A DNA stretch of 15,057 bases from Acidianus infernus (GCF_009729545.1 NZ_WFIY01000001.1:1-15057); one strand, 5' to 3'; shown: positions 1 to 6,696, counted from the first letter of the stretch. Made by a program: numbers and translations. Notes: generated by a model from the sequence alone, not told the origin.

Positions 1-44
1 TTGGAGGAAGAGACTATAACGTTTTCACATAACTTTTGATAACT

Positions 45-182
45 GTGGAGAGGTACTTAACACCTAGCGAAGTTGCTGAAATATTCAACTGTTAATTCAG
101 AGAAGTTAAAATCAATGCTGTGGAGATTAACGGTAGGTGGAAGATTCCATACAGCGAAGAGGTTGCTAAGCGGAGGTGGTAA
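45..182 (+). pseudogene. Remnant of IS607-type resolvase N-terminus (MerR-like HTH)
   Basis: Reading from the GTG at 45 gives MERYLTPSEVAEIFNC, a stop at 93-95, then on in the same frame INAVEINGRWKIPYSEEVAKR and a second stop at 180-182. The pattern 'LTPSEVAEIF ... GRWKIPYSE' is that of the MerR/excisionase-like helix-turn-helix at the start of IS607 serine resolvases. The stretch between the two helices (usually TVxRWIxxGK) is missing or mutated, and no catalytic domain follows. It is therefore a dead fragment of a transposon-borne resolvase or of a small excisionase-like protein. The family call rests on pattern memory only. Confidence 0.42.
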
Positions 183-679
183 AATAGTAATTATAACAGC
201 CTTTTTTAGTGATCCTATTTTCTTTTTAGGAGTAGAATATTCGATGCGAACATTCCTTATGTAATGTAGAAATATATGAAAAATTTTTATTAGATAGAAT
301 AATTTCTTTATTTCACTCAATAAGTCTTAGGTGTAGAAATAGAATTCTTAAGTTTATTGTATAGATCCTAAATTGATTGAGATTAAAAAGTTCGAGATTC
401 GGTTTTCTGAAGGAAAATGAGTTTGAATATGAGCATTTCAACACCCTACAATTTCAAGTAATTCAATGCTCTTAATTCTGTTGATTCTTGCCACTGCTTA
501 ACAATGTAATTACTGGAAGACGCAAAATCATCTACATAATCCTTTACCTTATATGGAAAATTCTCTGTAAATAAATCACTTTCCATAAGGTTTTTATTCA
601 TTCAGATGACTCAGATACGTTGTGGGTCGCTTCAGAATTATACAAAAATTTTAAGTAATTACGCTAAGTATTACCTATG
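183..679. other. Intergenic stretch with no convincing gene
   Basis: About 500 bp of AT-rich DNA between the two transposon remnants. The only reading frames are short. The one minus-strand frame worth recording (446-586) is listed separately. No tRNA-like fold, long repeat or strong promoter-gene pair was seen. It is probably decayed flanking or element DNA. Confidence 0.5.
446..586 (-). CDS. Possible small hypothetical protein (46 aa)
   Basis: An ATG at 586 opens a 46-residue frame beginning MESDLFTENFPYKVKDY and ending LRALNYLKL. It is hydrophilic, with no membrane segment and no motif I recognise. There is no clear TATA box at the usual distance and no Shine-Dalgarno match, so it may be the tail of a decayed gene or a chance frame. 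It is given only because the residue make-up looks protein-like and the flanks are gene-free. Confidence 0.15.
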   Translation of the reverse strand: MESDLFTENFPYKVKDYVDDFASSSNYIVKQWQESTELRALNYLKL

Positions 680-1489
680 TAAAAGAAGAGCACTAGGGAT
701 TGGAGTACGACGAGAACGTGTTAACTAGATACAAGCTAATGTTCCCCTCTACGTCTTCGAACACTGGTGGGAATTACTCCAAGAGGAGAATGCTAAGACC
801 AAGTACAAGCCAAAGGAGTTCAACAACTTTTTAGCATTCCTACACTTGTTCTTACCCTACAGAGCAATTAAGCGCACTCGCAGAAATAATCCCAACAAGC
901 CTAATGGGAAAGAGTAAGGAACATAAACTTCCCTGAAGCGAGTGACGAACTTGAATTAGATGATGGGAATAAGCACAATAAGAGGAGGACAATACGTTGT
1001 AGCAAAATGGGGTAAAGGGAGGGATTCAAAGTTCCTCAAGATCGAAGTAGTTATGGAGAAGGACGAGTTCAAGATAGTGAACGCTGAGGTGACGAGCAAT
1101 GATTGATTCAGCAGTTAACACAGTGAAGGACTTGAAGTAGCAAGGTAAGGAAAAGAGGTTCTATGGTGGTAAGGCTTACGATACTAACGAGGTTCTTGGT
1201 GTTGTAGTTCCTCCTAGGATATCAGACTTGGTCATCCTGTTAGGCGTAAAGCTGTAAGTTTAAGAGGTTGGGTTGTGAACGTTGGAGGGACGAGAAGGGT
1301 TATGGTCATAGGTGGTTGAGTCCTTGTTCTCCGCGTACTTTTGGTGAGTCTGTAAGGGCTATAAGTTTTGCCGGTCAAGTTGTTGATGCTAAGCTCAAGT
1401 TTTGGGCTTACGCCTGGATAACATGGCTAACCTTGTTGTTGGTAGAGCAAAAGGAGTCGAGGTTAGGCCTTAACATAGTAAAATTTTGA
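680..1489 (+). mobile_element. Decayed IS5-family transposase (ISC1058-like remnant)
   Basis: Transposase text can be followed across all three frames. 'FEHWWELL', 'PKEFNNFLAFLHLFLPYRAIKR' (about 755-870) is followed in another frame by 'ALAEIIPTS'. The open piece 963-1106 gives GISTIRGGQYVVAKWG and FLKIEVVMEKDEFKIVNAEV. Then come SAVNTVKDLK-stop and KAYDTNEV, and from about 1262 RLGCERWRDEKGYGHRW, RTFGESVRA and QVVDAKLKFWAYAW. These blocks, in this order, are those of Sulfolobales IS5-family transposases of the ISC1058 kind. At least four frameshifts, two or more nonsense codons (for example 1104-1106 and the TAG after KDLK) and missing segments (the YSTIW region and part of the DDE core) make it inactive. 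Imperfect AT-rich inverted ends may lie near 643-653 and 1479-1488 (weak). Confidence 0.85.
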
Positions 1490-1582
1490 AAGATCTATTA
1501 TTTTCTATAGAAAGTATATTTTTACCGTATCATTCTGCTGAAATATATTGAACAAACCCACAAAGCATCGAAGATAAAAAAC

Positions 1583-1591
1583 TTTTTATTT
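1583..1591 (+). promoter_or_regulatory. TATA-like box for the 1618 glycosyltransferase gene
   Basis: A T-rich TTTTTATTT element lies in the stretch 'aaaaaactttttatttg'. Its centre is about 26 bp before 1613, so transcription would begin within a few bases of the TTG/ATG start region, as expected for a leaderless or nearly leaderless archaeal mRNA. This argues against the GTG at 1609 as the start. Confidence 0.45.
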
Positions 1592-1617
1592 GTTATATAC
1601 AGTAGGCTGTGTTGAAG

Positions 1618-2871
1618 ATGTCTTATGTATTGATTAGGGCTCCAAATATTTTTATGAAAAATTGCATAGGTGGAGCTGAATATGTTACGCTTAATTGGTT
1701 AAAAAGATTCAAAAAGATAAGGTATGAAATTGTACCAGACATAGATTCAGTCTATCTAGATTTATGCATAAATAAAAGGTTTAAAAAGGACGATGTCTTA
1801 GAAATTATTGATAAATTAAACTTACCTGTAAATAATACAATTTTAGATTATTATTTGGATTGTAAATTACACAATAATAACGCTTATATATTTAAAAAAA
1901 TATTGGATAATGAAATTGTATTGGATACGAAGATTGGTTCAGATATGCTTATACCTCAATTTTTTAAAAAGCATATTTTAGACTTTGTAAATGGAAGACC
2001 AGCTGGATATGATTTTTTATATTATTCACTAAAATATTCTAAAAAATATATTGGCGTACTTCAAGCTATGGGCGATATACCCCTAAGCTTAAAATTCTAT
2101 ATTTATCACTTTAAAGGATTGCTAAATTATCTTGAAAGCTCTAAAGAGTTTATATCCTTATTAGCCAATGTTATAAAGCAAAAAACGTGGAGACGAGCCT
2201 TAATTCGTAGTAAAGATAAGGTACATATTTTAACTCCCTCAAAAGGTGCAATTAAGAAAGTTGGACTAGATAAGTTAGATTATACAGTTATTTTCCCTTA
2301 TGTAGGATTAGATAGTACAATTTTAAACTATGCATGCAAAAATAAAGATACTTATGCAGTGTTTTTTGCAAGACCCTCTAGAATTAAGGGAATTCTTGAG
2401 GCAATTAAAATTTTTAAAATGGCTAGGGAAAATGGATACTTACAGAAATTATATATTATTGGAGGTAATTTGAATGATGTTACTTCAAAATATAAGGGTG
2501 AAACTGATGTAGTAAGTCTTGGGAGGATTAGTAAAGGCGAGGTATATAGGATCCTAAGTAAAGCACAAGTAAATATTTATCCATCTATATCTGACGCATT
2601 TGGTATAACTATCTTGGAATCCTTAGGTGTTTGTACTCCAGTAGTCATGTATTATAATGAAGCTAATTATGAATATTTTTCAAAGTCTAAGCTTGTAAGA
2701 ATAGTTAAGCCGTTTAATAAATATGAATTCTTAAATAAAATAAAAGAGGTGAGAAGTAGCATGGAAATGGACGAATATACACGTAATCTTGTTCAGTCTC
2801 ATTTAGACTGGAATAGGGTAGTTAATAATGTAGAGGAGCGTTTACTTACTATCTTGGATAATATTAGATGA
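1618..2871 (+). CDS. GT4-family glycosyltransferase
   Basis: Predicted retaining GT-B glycosyltransferase that adds a sugar from an activated donor to a growing (probably lipid-linked) glycan on the cytoplasmic side. Numbered from the upstream GTG at 1609, the N-terminal half has the acceptor-domain glycine turn (CIGGAEYV, 19-26). The C-terminal half has the donor-domain opening strand and basic turn (VFFARPSRIKG, 251-261), the strand LYIIGG (281-286), and the GT4 signature DAFGITILESLG (329-340). The usual E-x7-E pair appears as D329-x7-E337, a conservative but notable change. ATG 1618 is preferred over GTG 1609 or TTG 1612 because MSYVLIRAP begins directly with the first strand and because of the TATA position. 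The gene is very AT-rich and stands alone, between transposon debris and the non-coding stretch. Acceptor and sugar cannot be told. Confidence 0.85.
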   Translation: MSYVLIRAPNIFMKNCIGGAEYVTLNWLKRFKKIRYEIVPDIDSVYLDLCINKRFKKDDVLEIIDKLNLPVNNTILDYYLDCKLHNNNAYIFKKILDNEIVLDTKIGSDMLIPQFFKKHILDFVNGRPAGYDFLYYSLKYSKKYIGVLQAMGDIPLSLKFYIYHFKGLLNYLESSKEFISLLANVIKQKTWRRALIRSKDKVHILTPSKGAIKKVGLDKLDYTVIFPYVGLDSTILNYACKNKDTYAVFFARPSRIKGILEAIKIFKMARENGYLQKLYIIGGNLNDVTSKYKGETDVVSLGRISKGEVYRILSKAQVNIYPSISDAFGITILESLGVCTPVVMYYNEANYEYFSKSKLVRIVKPFNKYEFLNKIKEVRSSMEMDEYTRNLVQSHLDWNRVVNNVEERLLTILDNIR

Positions 2872-3003
2872 ATTTTATAAATATTCGTTAAAATTATATT
2901 TGGAAAAAGGTATTGATAATTATTCTTGTACGCTATCTTTATCTTTTTGACGTAGCTGTCGTTGTTAGTTCTAGGAGTATAAGATTAGTTATACGGTTTT
3001 TCT

Positions 3004-3185
3004 CTACACTTTCATTTCAATCATTTTATTAATCATGCTCGAGTGTAGGGACTTAGCCGTTAATCTCGCAGTCATTCTTTATCGTGTGTGGATCATGGGA
3101 CTCCTTAGAGCCTAACGGCACGGGGCCCACATCTCCGTAATTTGAGCATAGCCCACATCGGTGTGAGAGTTCATCCTTTATCAAT
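3004..3185 (-). other. GC-rich foldable island, possible second RNA or IS-end remnant
   Basis: In AT-rich surroundings this stretch has several inverted repeats: CTACACT (3004-3010) with AGTGTAG (3042-3048), GCCGTTA (3056-3062) with TAACGGC (3113-3119), and CACA/TGTG around TCGG (3154-3165). A 9-nt direct repeat GCCCACATC occurs at 3125 and 3151. Read on the minus strand it carries GATGTGGG twice, followed by a CCGTTAGGC-like run. This loosely recalls GATGTGGG ... CCGCTAAGG in the plus-strand island at 3742-3768. A minus-strand frame gives 'SHRCGLCSNYGDVGPVPLG', with a single CxxC, too little for a zinc finger. It may be a decayed TnpB/omega-RNA-type end on the opposite strand. Confidence 0.3.
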
Positions 3186-3310
3186 AAAGGTTCATTATAA
3201 ACGAGAATAAAAAATATTTCCATTGTCATGAAGAGTGTGTTCAACAATTTAGATTATTTGAAACTTATTCATAGATCAACATAAGATCCGATGTTATCAA
3301 CGCTATTAAG

Positions 3311-3500
3311 GAAGTTTATAAATTTCGTAGTCACACATTGCAATGTAGAAGAGAGTTCTACAATGAACTCTATGGGCAATGTGAGGGGGGAGTATAAGTT
3401 CAATGAAGGCTTATCATGTCGTGGTTGGCTCCCTAACCTAGGCGTGGGGCAGGGAGAATGGGGACTAGAAGTTAAATTATGAAACCTAAATGATAATCCG
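3311..3500 (+). other. Hairpin-rich segment behind a TATA-like box, function unknown
   Basis: A good TATA-like TTTATAAA lies at 3315-3322. Downstream, CATTGC (3336-3341) pairs with GCAATG (3376-3381) around a perfect 7-bp hairpin TGTAGAA/TTCTACA (3344-3350 with 3356-3362, loop GAGAG). Further on, CTCCCT and AGGGAG flank a 16-nt loop near 3430-3457. The open frame 3291-3482 shows no known domain. It could be a small RNA or mobile-element debris; I cannot name it. Confidence 0.25.
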
Positions 3501-3591
3501 ACCCCTAAGTTCACCATTGACGATTAGCAAAAAGTAACTAAATAGTAAATAGAGGTAAGCCGTTGTCAACAGTTTCAGACAAACCGTGAAG

Positions 3592-3599
3592 TTTAAATA
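3592..3599 (+). promoter_or_regulatory. TATA box upstream of the structured RNA candidate
   Basis: TTTAAATA with purine-rich GTGAAG immediately before it (BRE-like). Its centre is about 26 bp before position 3622, so transcription would begin 5-6 nt before the long 5' stem of the GC-rich island. No protein start codon with a credible frame lies at that distance. Confidence 0.5.
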
Positions 3600-3620
3600 C
3601 TTTGCGTGTACATTTAATTG

Positions 3621-3820
3621 TGAAGTGAACCCACACCTCACATCTAGGTCCTGCCCCAGATGTTTCCCGAAAGGTTGGCAGGACTTTTAGGTGTGGGTTC
3701 GCACTAGACCTCAAGACGTGCGGGTTTCCCACATCCTCACGGATGTGGGTTGGGGTTATCCCGCTAAGGGGTATGAACGGGTTTACCCGGGACTCTGGTG
3801 AAGCCCAAGGGCTGAGAATT
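3621..3820 (+). ncRNA. Candidate structured RNA (free-standing or orphan TnpB omega-RNA)
   Basis: GC-rich island with strong complementarity. A 12-bp perfect stem, GAACCCACACCT (3627-3638) with AGGTGTGGGTTC (3689-3700), encloses an 8-bp perfect stem GTCCTGCC (3648-3655) with GGCAGGAC (3677-3684). ACATCT (3640-3645) can pair with AGATGT (3658-3663) inside that loop, an H-type pseudoknot. A 9-bp hairpin CCCACATCC/GGATGTGGG (3728-3736, 3741-3749, loop TCAC) follows, then small stems at 3778-3789 and 3802-3813. In AT-rich thermophiles GC-rich islands usually mark structured RNAs. The plus frame from 3629 to the TGA at 3845 is open for 72 codons (FRCGFALDLKTCGFP..., GFTRDSGEAQG), compatible with a TnpB C-terminal tail overlapping its omega-RNA, but no TnpB catalytic or zinc-ribbon domain precedes it. 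It shows none of the signatures I know for tRNA, RNase P or SRP RNA. Confidence 0.5.
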
Positions 3821-3868
3821 AGATACAAATTCATGAAAATTCAATGAAGCCCAAACCCACTAAGTAAG

Positions 3869-3897
3869 AAGTAAGTTATTAATATATTAATTTACTT
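3869..3897. repeat. AT-rich interrupted palindrome
   Basis: ATTAATATATTAAT (3878-3891) is a perfect 14-bp palindrome, flanked by AAGTAA (3869-3874) and TTACTT (3892-3897), giving a long imperfect hairpin. It lies just after the structured RNA candidate. It could be a transcription end, a protein-binding site, or chance in AT-rich DNA. Confidence 0.35.
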
Positions 3898-4009
3898 CCT
3901 TCATATTACTAATCATCTTACTTTTGCCTTTATCTCTTTCCGTCTTGTATTCCTAATTAAGGCAGACACTAAAGTTAATAGCTTTCAGCTAATGACTCAC
4001 CATTAAATC

Positions 4010-4140
4010 CTAGTCTAAGAACTTTCTGGAAATGCTAGAGCTCTTAACTCTCAGAAGTCCCATTAATCGGCTATGGAAATAAAAACGTATTCGTAATTGC
4101 CTGGATTTTGAGTTTTGCAGTAAGTGAAAATAACAGCCAT
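4010..4140 (-). pseudogene. Decayed 5' fragment of a second FkbM methyltransferase copy
   Basis: Read on the minus strand from 4140, the DNA matches the first ~110 bp of the intact methyltransferase gene that starts at 5117. Shared blocks in the same order are ATTTTCAC, TTACGAATACGTTT, AATGGGACTTCT and AGTTAAG. The translation is MAVIFTYCKTQNPGNYEYVF...IAD-stop-WDF-stop, against MIFTYGKTKLKVPEGYEYVYYATFIAAEWDF in the intact protein. Two in-frame stops and small indels kill it, and no methyltransferase motif I can be followed beyond about 4010. It is a tandem paralogue remnant lying just downstream of the intact gene, in the same orientation. Confidence 0.75.
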
Positions 4141-4397
4141 CCTCTTCTTCATTTTTAAAGATTACTAATATCAGCTCGTGTTAATTCTTAGACTGTAACT
4201 CTTTCACGTAACTACTCATTTTTTAAATACAGTTTTGAATACATTTATATAGGTGTTTTCCTCGAGGGATATGATCCCTTAAGCCAGTGGCTGAATTAGA
4301 AGTAAGGAAAAGTTACGTCACGAGTAAACACTATTACTACTCTACAGTTGATAGAAAAACGTGTTAAACGTAAATCAGTTTCTTACTCTCTTCCCCT
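4141..4397. other. Spacer downstream of the intact methyltransferase gene
   Basis: No gene is seen. It contains a small perfect hairpin, AGGGAT (4265-4270) and ATCCCT (4274-4279) with loop ATG, and a few T-runs. It may also be very decayed remnant of the duplicated methyltransferase. Confidence 0.35.
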
Positions 4398-5117
4398 TCA
4401 TCTCCTACCGTAAACGATCTTATACTCATCCCCGCTCAGAGCCGGTACGTAGTACTTCCTCTTAAAGTATTTCAAGACCACTTTAGTCCTAGTCTCAGCC
4501 TTTATAAACGAAATGGGGTGGAGTAACGCGTTCCTTACAGTGTTTCTAACCAAATCACCCCTTGTCATAAACCTGATCACAAAACTCCTCTCCCTCAACA
4601 AGTGTGGTATAATCTCTATGTTTTCTCTACCGTGGAGTTCAACAGCTATTTGCTTAACGTAGTCTAACCACTCCCCGCTTTTCATCACCCTCCCCTCAGC
4701 TCCTTCGATGTCCATCTTCACTACTGAGAACTTGCCTAAAGAGTTCACACTAACACTATCAACCTCGACCCCGCTTTCTCCAATCCTCGAGCCAGTCCCC
4801 TCATCAACAATCTTTAGTTTAACACCGTCAACATCATATAAAGCTTTGTTCACCAAAACAACGTTCTTTAAATTGTTTATCTCCACGTTTTCCTTCAACA
4901 GTTTGAAAGCCCAAGGTAAAGGTTCAACGGCAACTACTTCCTTAGCCTTCCTAGCCACCTTTACGGTGAAATCCCCAATAAATGCGCCCGCATCAAGCAC
5001 AGTGTCCATATCCTTAACTTTCAAGAAGTCCCATTCAGCAGCTATGAAAGTAGCGTAATAAACGTATTCGTAACCCTCCGGGACTTTCAGCTTAGTCTTG
5101 CCATATGTGAAAATCAT
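4398..5117 (-). CDS. FkbM-type SAM-dependent methyltransferase
   Basis: Rossmann-fold methyltransferase of 239 residues, likely an O-methyltransferase acting on a sugar of the glycan built by this locus. Motif I is VLDAGAFIGDFT (40-51, SAM-binding), the acidic residue after strand 2 is E65 in VVAVEPLP (62-69), and the FkbM signature is VVKMDIEGAEGRV (132-144), with D136 and E138. The ATG at 5117 lies about 23 bp after a TATA-like TTTAAAATAC, so a leaderless mRNA is likely. The region before motif I is only ~39 residues, shorter than in the pseudogene paralogue at 6876-7810, so the two belong to different subtypes. The gene looks GC-richer than its glycosyltransferase neighbours, which may reflect separate origin. 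Flippase and methyltransferase point the same way, 137 bp apart, and could be co-transcribed, though the methyltransferase also has its own TATA. The exact substrate is unknown. Confidence 0.87.
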   Translation of the reverse strand: MIFTYGKTKLKVPEGYEYVYYATFIAAEWDFLKVKDMDTVLDAGAFIGDFTVKVARKAKEVVAVEPLPWAFKLLKENVEINNLKNVVLVNKALYDVDGVKLKIVDEGTGSRIGESGVEVDSVSVNSLGKFSVVKMDIEGAEGRVMKSGEWLDYVKQIAVELHGRENIEIIPHLLRERSFVIRFMTRGDLVRNTVRNALLHPISFIKAETRTKVVLKYFKRKYYVPALSGDEYKIVYGRR

Positions 5118-5134
5118 GAAGACGGCCTCTCTCC

Positions 5135-5144
5135 TTTAAAATAC
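5135..5144 (-). promoter_or_regulatory. TATA-like box of the methyltransferase gene
   Basis: On the minus strand GTATTTTAAA lies with its centre about 23 bp from the ATG at 5117. This fits a leaderless start. GGAG at about 15 nt from the ATG is too far for a good ribosome-binding site. Confidence 0.45.
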
Positions 5145-5254
5145 TTATTTTCGCCTTTTAATAAATATTATCAGGCTGTGGACGGAAAAACTCACTGCAT
5201 AAAATTCTCACCTTAATCGACTATCAGTTACTTATTAACTTTCTCTTCCCTCAC

Positions 5255-6664
5255 TCAATTAATTACCTTTAATAGCGAGGCTATAAACTTTAGCTTAGAA
5301 GGTAAAAAAGACTCTATTAACCTCACCTCTTCAGTAGAAATTATCTTAAATAACTTAAAAAGAACGATAACCGAGAGAAGCAAAAGGAGGTCGAGGTAGG
5401 GAGGATCTACGAAAACTTCATAAAGAGCTATTAAAGGCATTGCAGTCAGTAGTATGCCCTCCCTTTTACCCAAAATAAATGTTGAAGTCCTTAAAGCATA
5501 CACAAGGATAAAAGAAGAGGAGATAACGGCGACTATTACTTGGGAAATTGCTCCCCCCATTATCCCAATTCTTGGAATTAGAAGGAAGGAAGTCAGTAAG
5601 ACTACACTAGCATTAAGCAGTGAAAGGAATAAAAAGGGCCTTAAAGACTTCTTAGCAGCTATTATGAAGTTCGTTAGAGAGTTTATAGGAAAAGGTAGGG
5701 TTGTAGCTAAAAGGAGTAGGATCAAAACTCTTATACCCTCAGTGTAGTCTGGGAAAAACCTTTCCACGACCAGGATAGCAACAGGTATTGAAATAATTAC
5801 TGACAGAAAGGAGATTAAGGCTAGGACGCGAAAAGAAATTGAAGACATCTTCTTTTCGTCACTACCTAAAGCCTTATAGAATGAGGCAGTAGGTAAGAGG
5901 ACTCCTCCTAAAGCCCCTAAAACCATTGCAGGAACCCCAGCTACTAATGCAGAAAATTGGTATAAGCCTAGATAGTAAGAGCCTAACAAATAGGCTGTTG
6001 TCACTCTGTCCCCTTGCGATGAGAGGAAAGTAGCTGAAGAAGACAAGTAGAGAGGTAAGCCTTCCTTGAAGTGCTTAAACAGAAATGCAAAGTCTAGAGA
6101 AGGTAAGACTAGCCCCACTTTTCTAGACAGAAAAGAGTAGTTAAGGAGGACTGAGAGTACTCCTCCCAAAATCCATATTTCTACGAATAAGTAAATGTTG
6201 TGAGAGAGAACAGCGATAATTGAAATCCCCCATCTTATGATTAGAAAAAGGTTCCCAGTTATTGCTGTCTCAGTAAACATGTCCATCCCTATCATTATAG
6301 CAACTAGGACATTATTCAGAAGGTAGAGAAAGAGATAAGGGATCGCTAACTTAACGTAATTTGGGAAAAGTAGGAAGATTAGAAAAACTGGTATAGCGAG
6401 GAAAGGGAATGAGAGGAACTTTCCCACAACCCCTTTATTTACCTCCTTCTTTGCGTAAAGGTAAGATATTTCCCTTGTTATTACCTGATGTGGGATAAAG
6501 TAAAAGAACGTAAAAGTAACTACTTCAAGAAGTTGAATTATTGCAACTTTCCCAAAGAACGCTGGATTAGAAATTTTTGCAGTGACTATGAAGAAGATTA
6601 AGGCGATTAGGACATTAGTTGCGGTTACGCTGAGGCTCTTCAACGCGTTCTTTATAGGATTCAT
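5255..6664 (-). CDS. Wzx-like polysaccharide flippase (MOP/MATE superfamily)
   Basis: Polytopic membrane protein of 469 residues from ATG 6664 (484 from the in-frame GTG at 6709), with about 12-14 hydrophobic helices spread over the whole length. It has the layout of Wzx/O-antigen flippases: an amphipathic start (NPIKNALKSL) running into helix 1 (NVLIALIFFIVTAKI), then 'NPAFFGKVAIIQLLEVV', and in the middle QGDRVTTAYLLGSYYLGLYQ, the family's typical 'D+ ... LG ... LG.Y' stretch. The role would be moving lipid-linked oligosaccharides across the cytoplasmic membrane. ATG 6664 is preferred because CTTTAATAT lies 28 bp upstream (leaderless) and because Wzx proteins normally begin close to helix 1. 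The GTG 6709 start would add 15 residues. It is flanked by methyltransferase genes, fitting a glycan locus. Substrate specificity cannot be read from the sequence. Confidence 0.85.
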   Translation of the reverse strand: MNPIKNALKSLSVTATNVLIALIFFIVTAKISNPAFFGKVAIIQLLEVVTFTFFYFIPHQVITREISYLYAKKEVNKGVVGKFLSFPFLAIPVFLIFLLFPNYVKLAIPYLFLYLLNNVLVAIMIGMDMFTETAITGNLFLIIRWGISIIAVLSHNIYLFVEIWILGGVLSVLLNYSFLSRKVGLVLPSLDFAFLFKHFKEGLPLYLSSSATFLSSQGDRVTTAYLLGSYYLGLYQFSALVAGVPAMVLGALGGVLLPTASFYKALGSDEKKMSSISFRVLALISFLSVIISIPVAILVVERFFPDYTEGIRVLILLLLATTLPFPINSLTNFIIAAKKSLRPFLFLSLLNASVVLLTSFLLIPRIGIMGGAISQVIVAVISSSFILVYALRTSTFILGKREGILLTAMPLIALYEVFVDPPYLDLLLLLSVIVLFKLFKIISTEEVRLIESFLPSKLKFIASLLKVIN

Positions 6665-6687
6665 CCAATTTAGTTCTTTGAGAAGAA

Positions 6688-6696
6688 ATATTAAAG
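6688..6696 (-). promoter_or_regulatory. TATA-like box that supports the ATG 6664 start of the flippase
   Basis: CTTTAATAT on the minus strand, centre about 28 bp from ATG 6664. A second TATA-like ATTTTAATA at about 6721-6730 would serve the alternative GTG at 6709, but at only ~17 bp it is too close for a leaderless start there. Confidence 0.35.

Larger units (their letters stand above)
2872..4009. other. Long non-protein-coding stretch with two GC-rich foldable islands
   Basis: About 1.1 kb after the glycosyltransferase stop. Positions 2872-3000 are plain AT-rich sequence with a short T-run (2944-2948) that may end transcription. Positions 3004-3185 and 3621-3820 are GC-rich islands, entered separately, and 3311-3500 contains hairpins. 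After 3900 I see only AT-rich sequence up to the methyltransferase remnant. The short frames here (3053-3247 minus, 3269-3517 minus, 3291-3482 plus, 3538-3834 minus) have no recognisable domain and coincide with the hairpin-rich DNA. Confidence 0.5.

Noticed and set aside
57..320. Minus-strand 87-codon frame
   Set aside because: Antisense to the HTH remnant, with no recognisable domain and no convincing promoter.
3053..3247. Minus-strand 64-codon frame with HRCGLC
   Set aside because: Only one CxxC, no second metal pair, a low-complexity start, and it lies on inverted repeats; treated as part of the GC-rich island, not as a gene.
3269..3517. Minus-strand 82-codon frame
   Set aside because: Proline/serine-rich translation without domain, overlapping hairpins and a competing plus frame; no promoter or ribosome-binding site.
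3538..3834. Minus-strand 98-codon frame
   Set aside because: It is the complement of the structured island. Its openness is explained by GC-rich composition and it shows no known motif.
4708..5058. Plus-strand 116-codon frame
   Set aside because: Ser/Thr-rich antisense shadow of the methyltransferase gene.
5454..5747. Plus-strand 97-codon frame
   Set aside because: Antisense shadow of the flippase gene.
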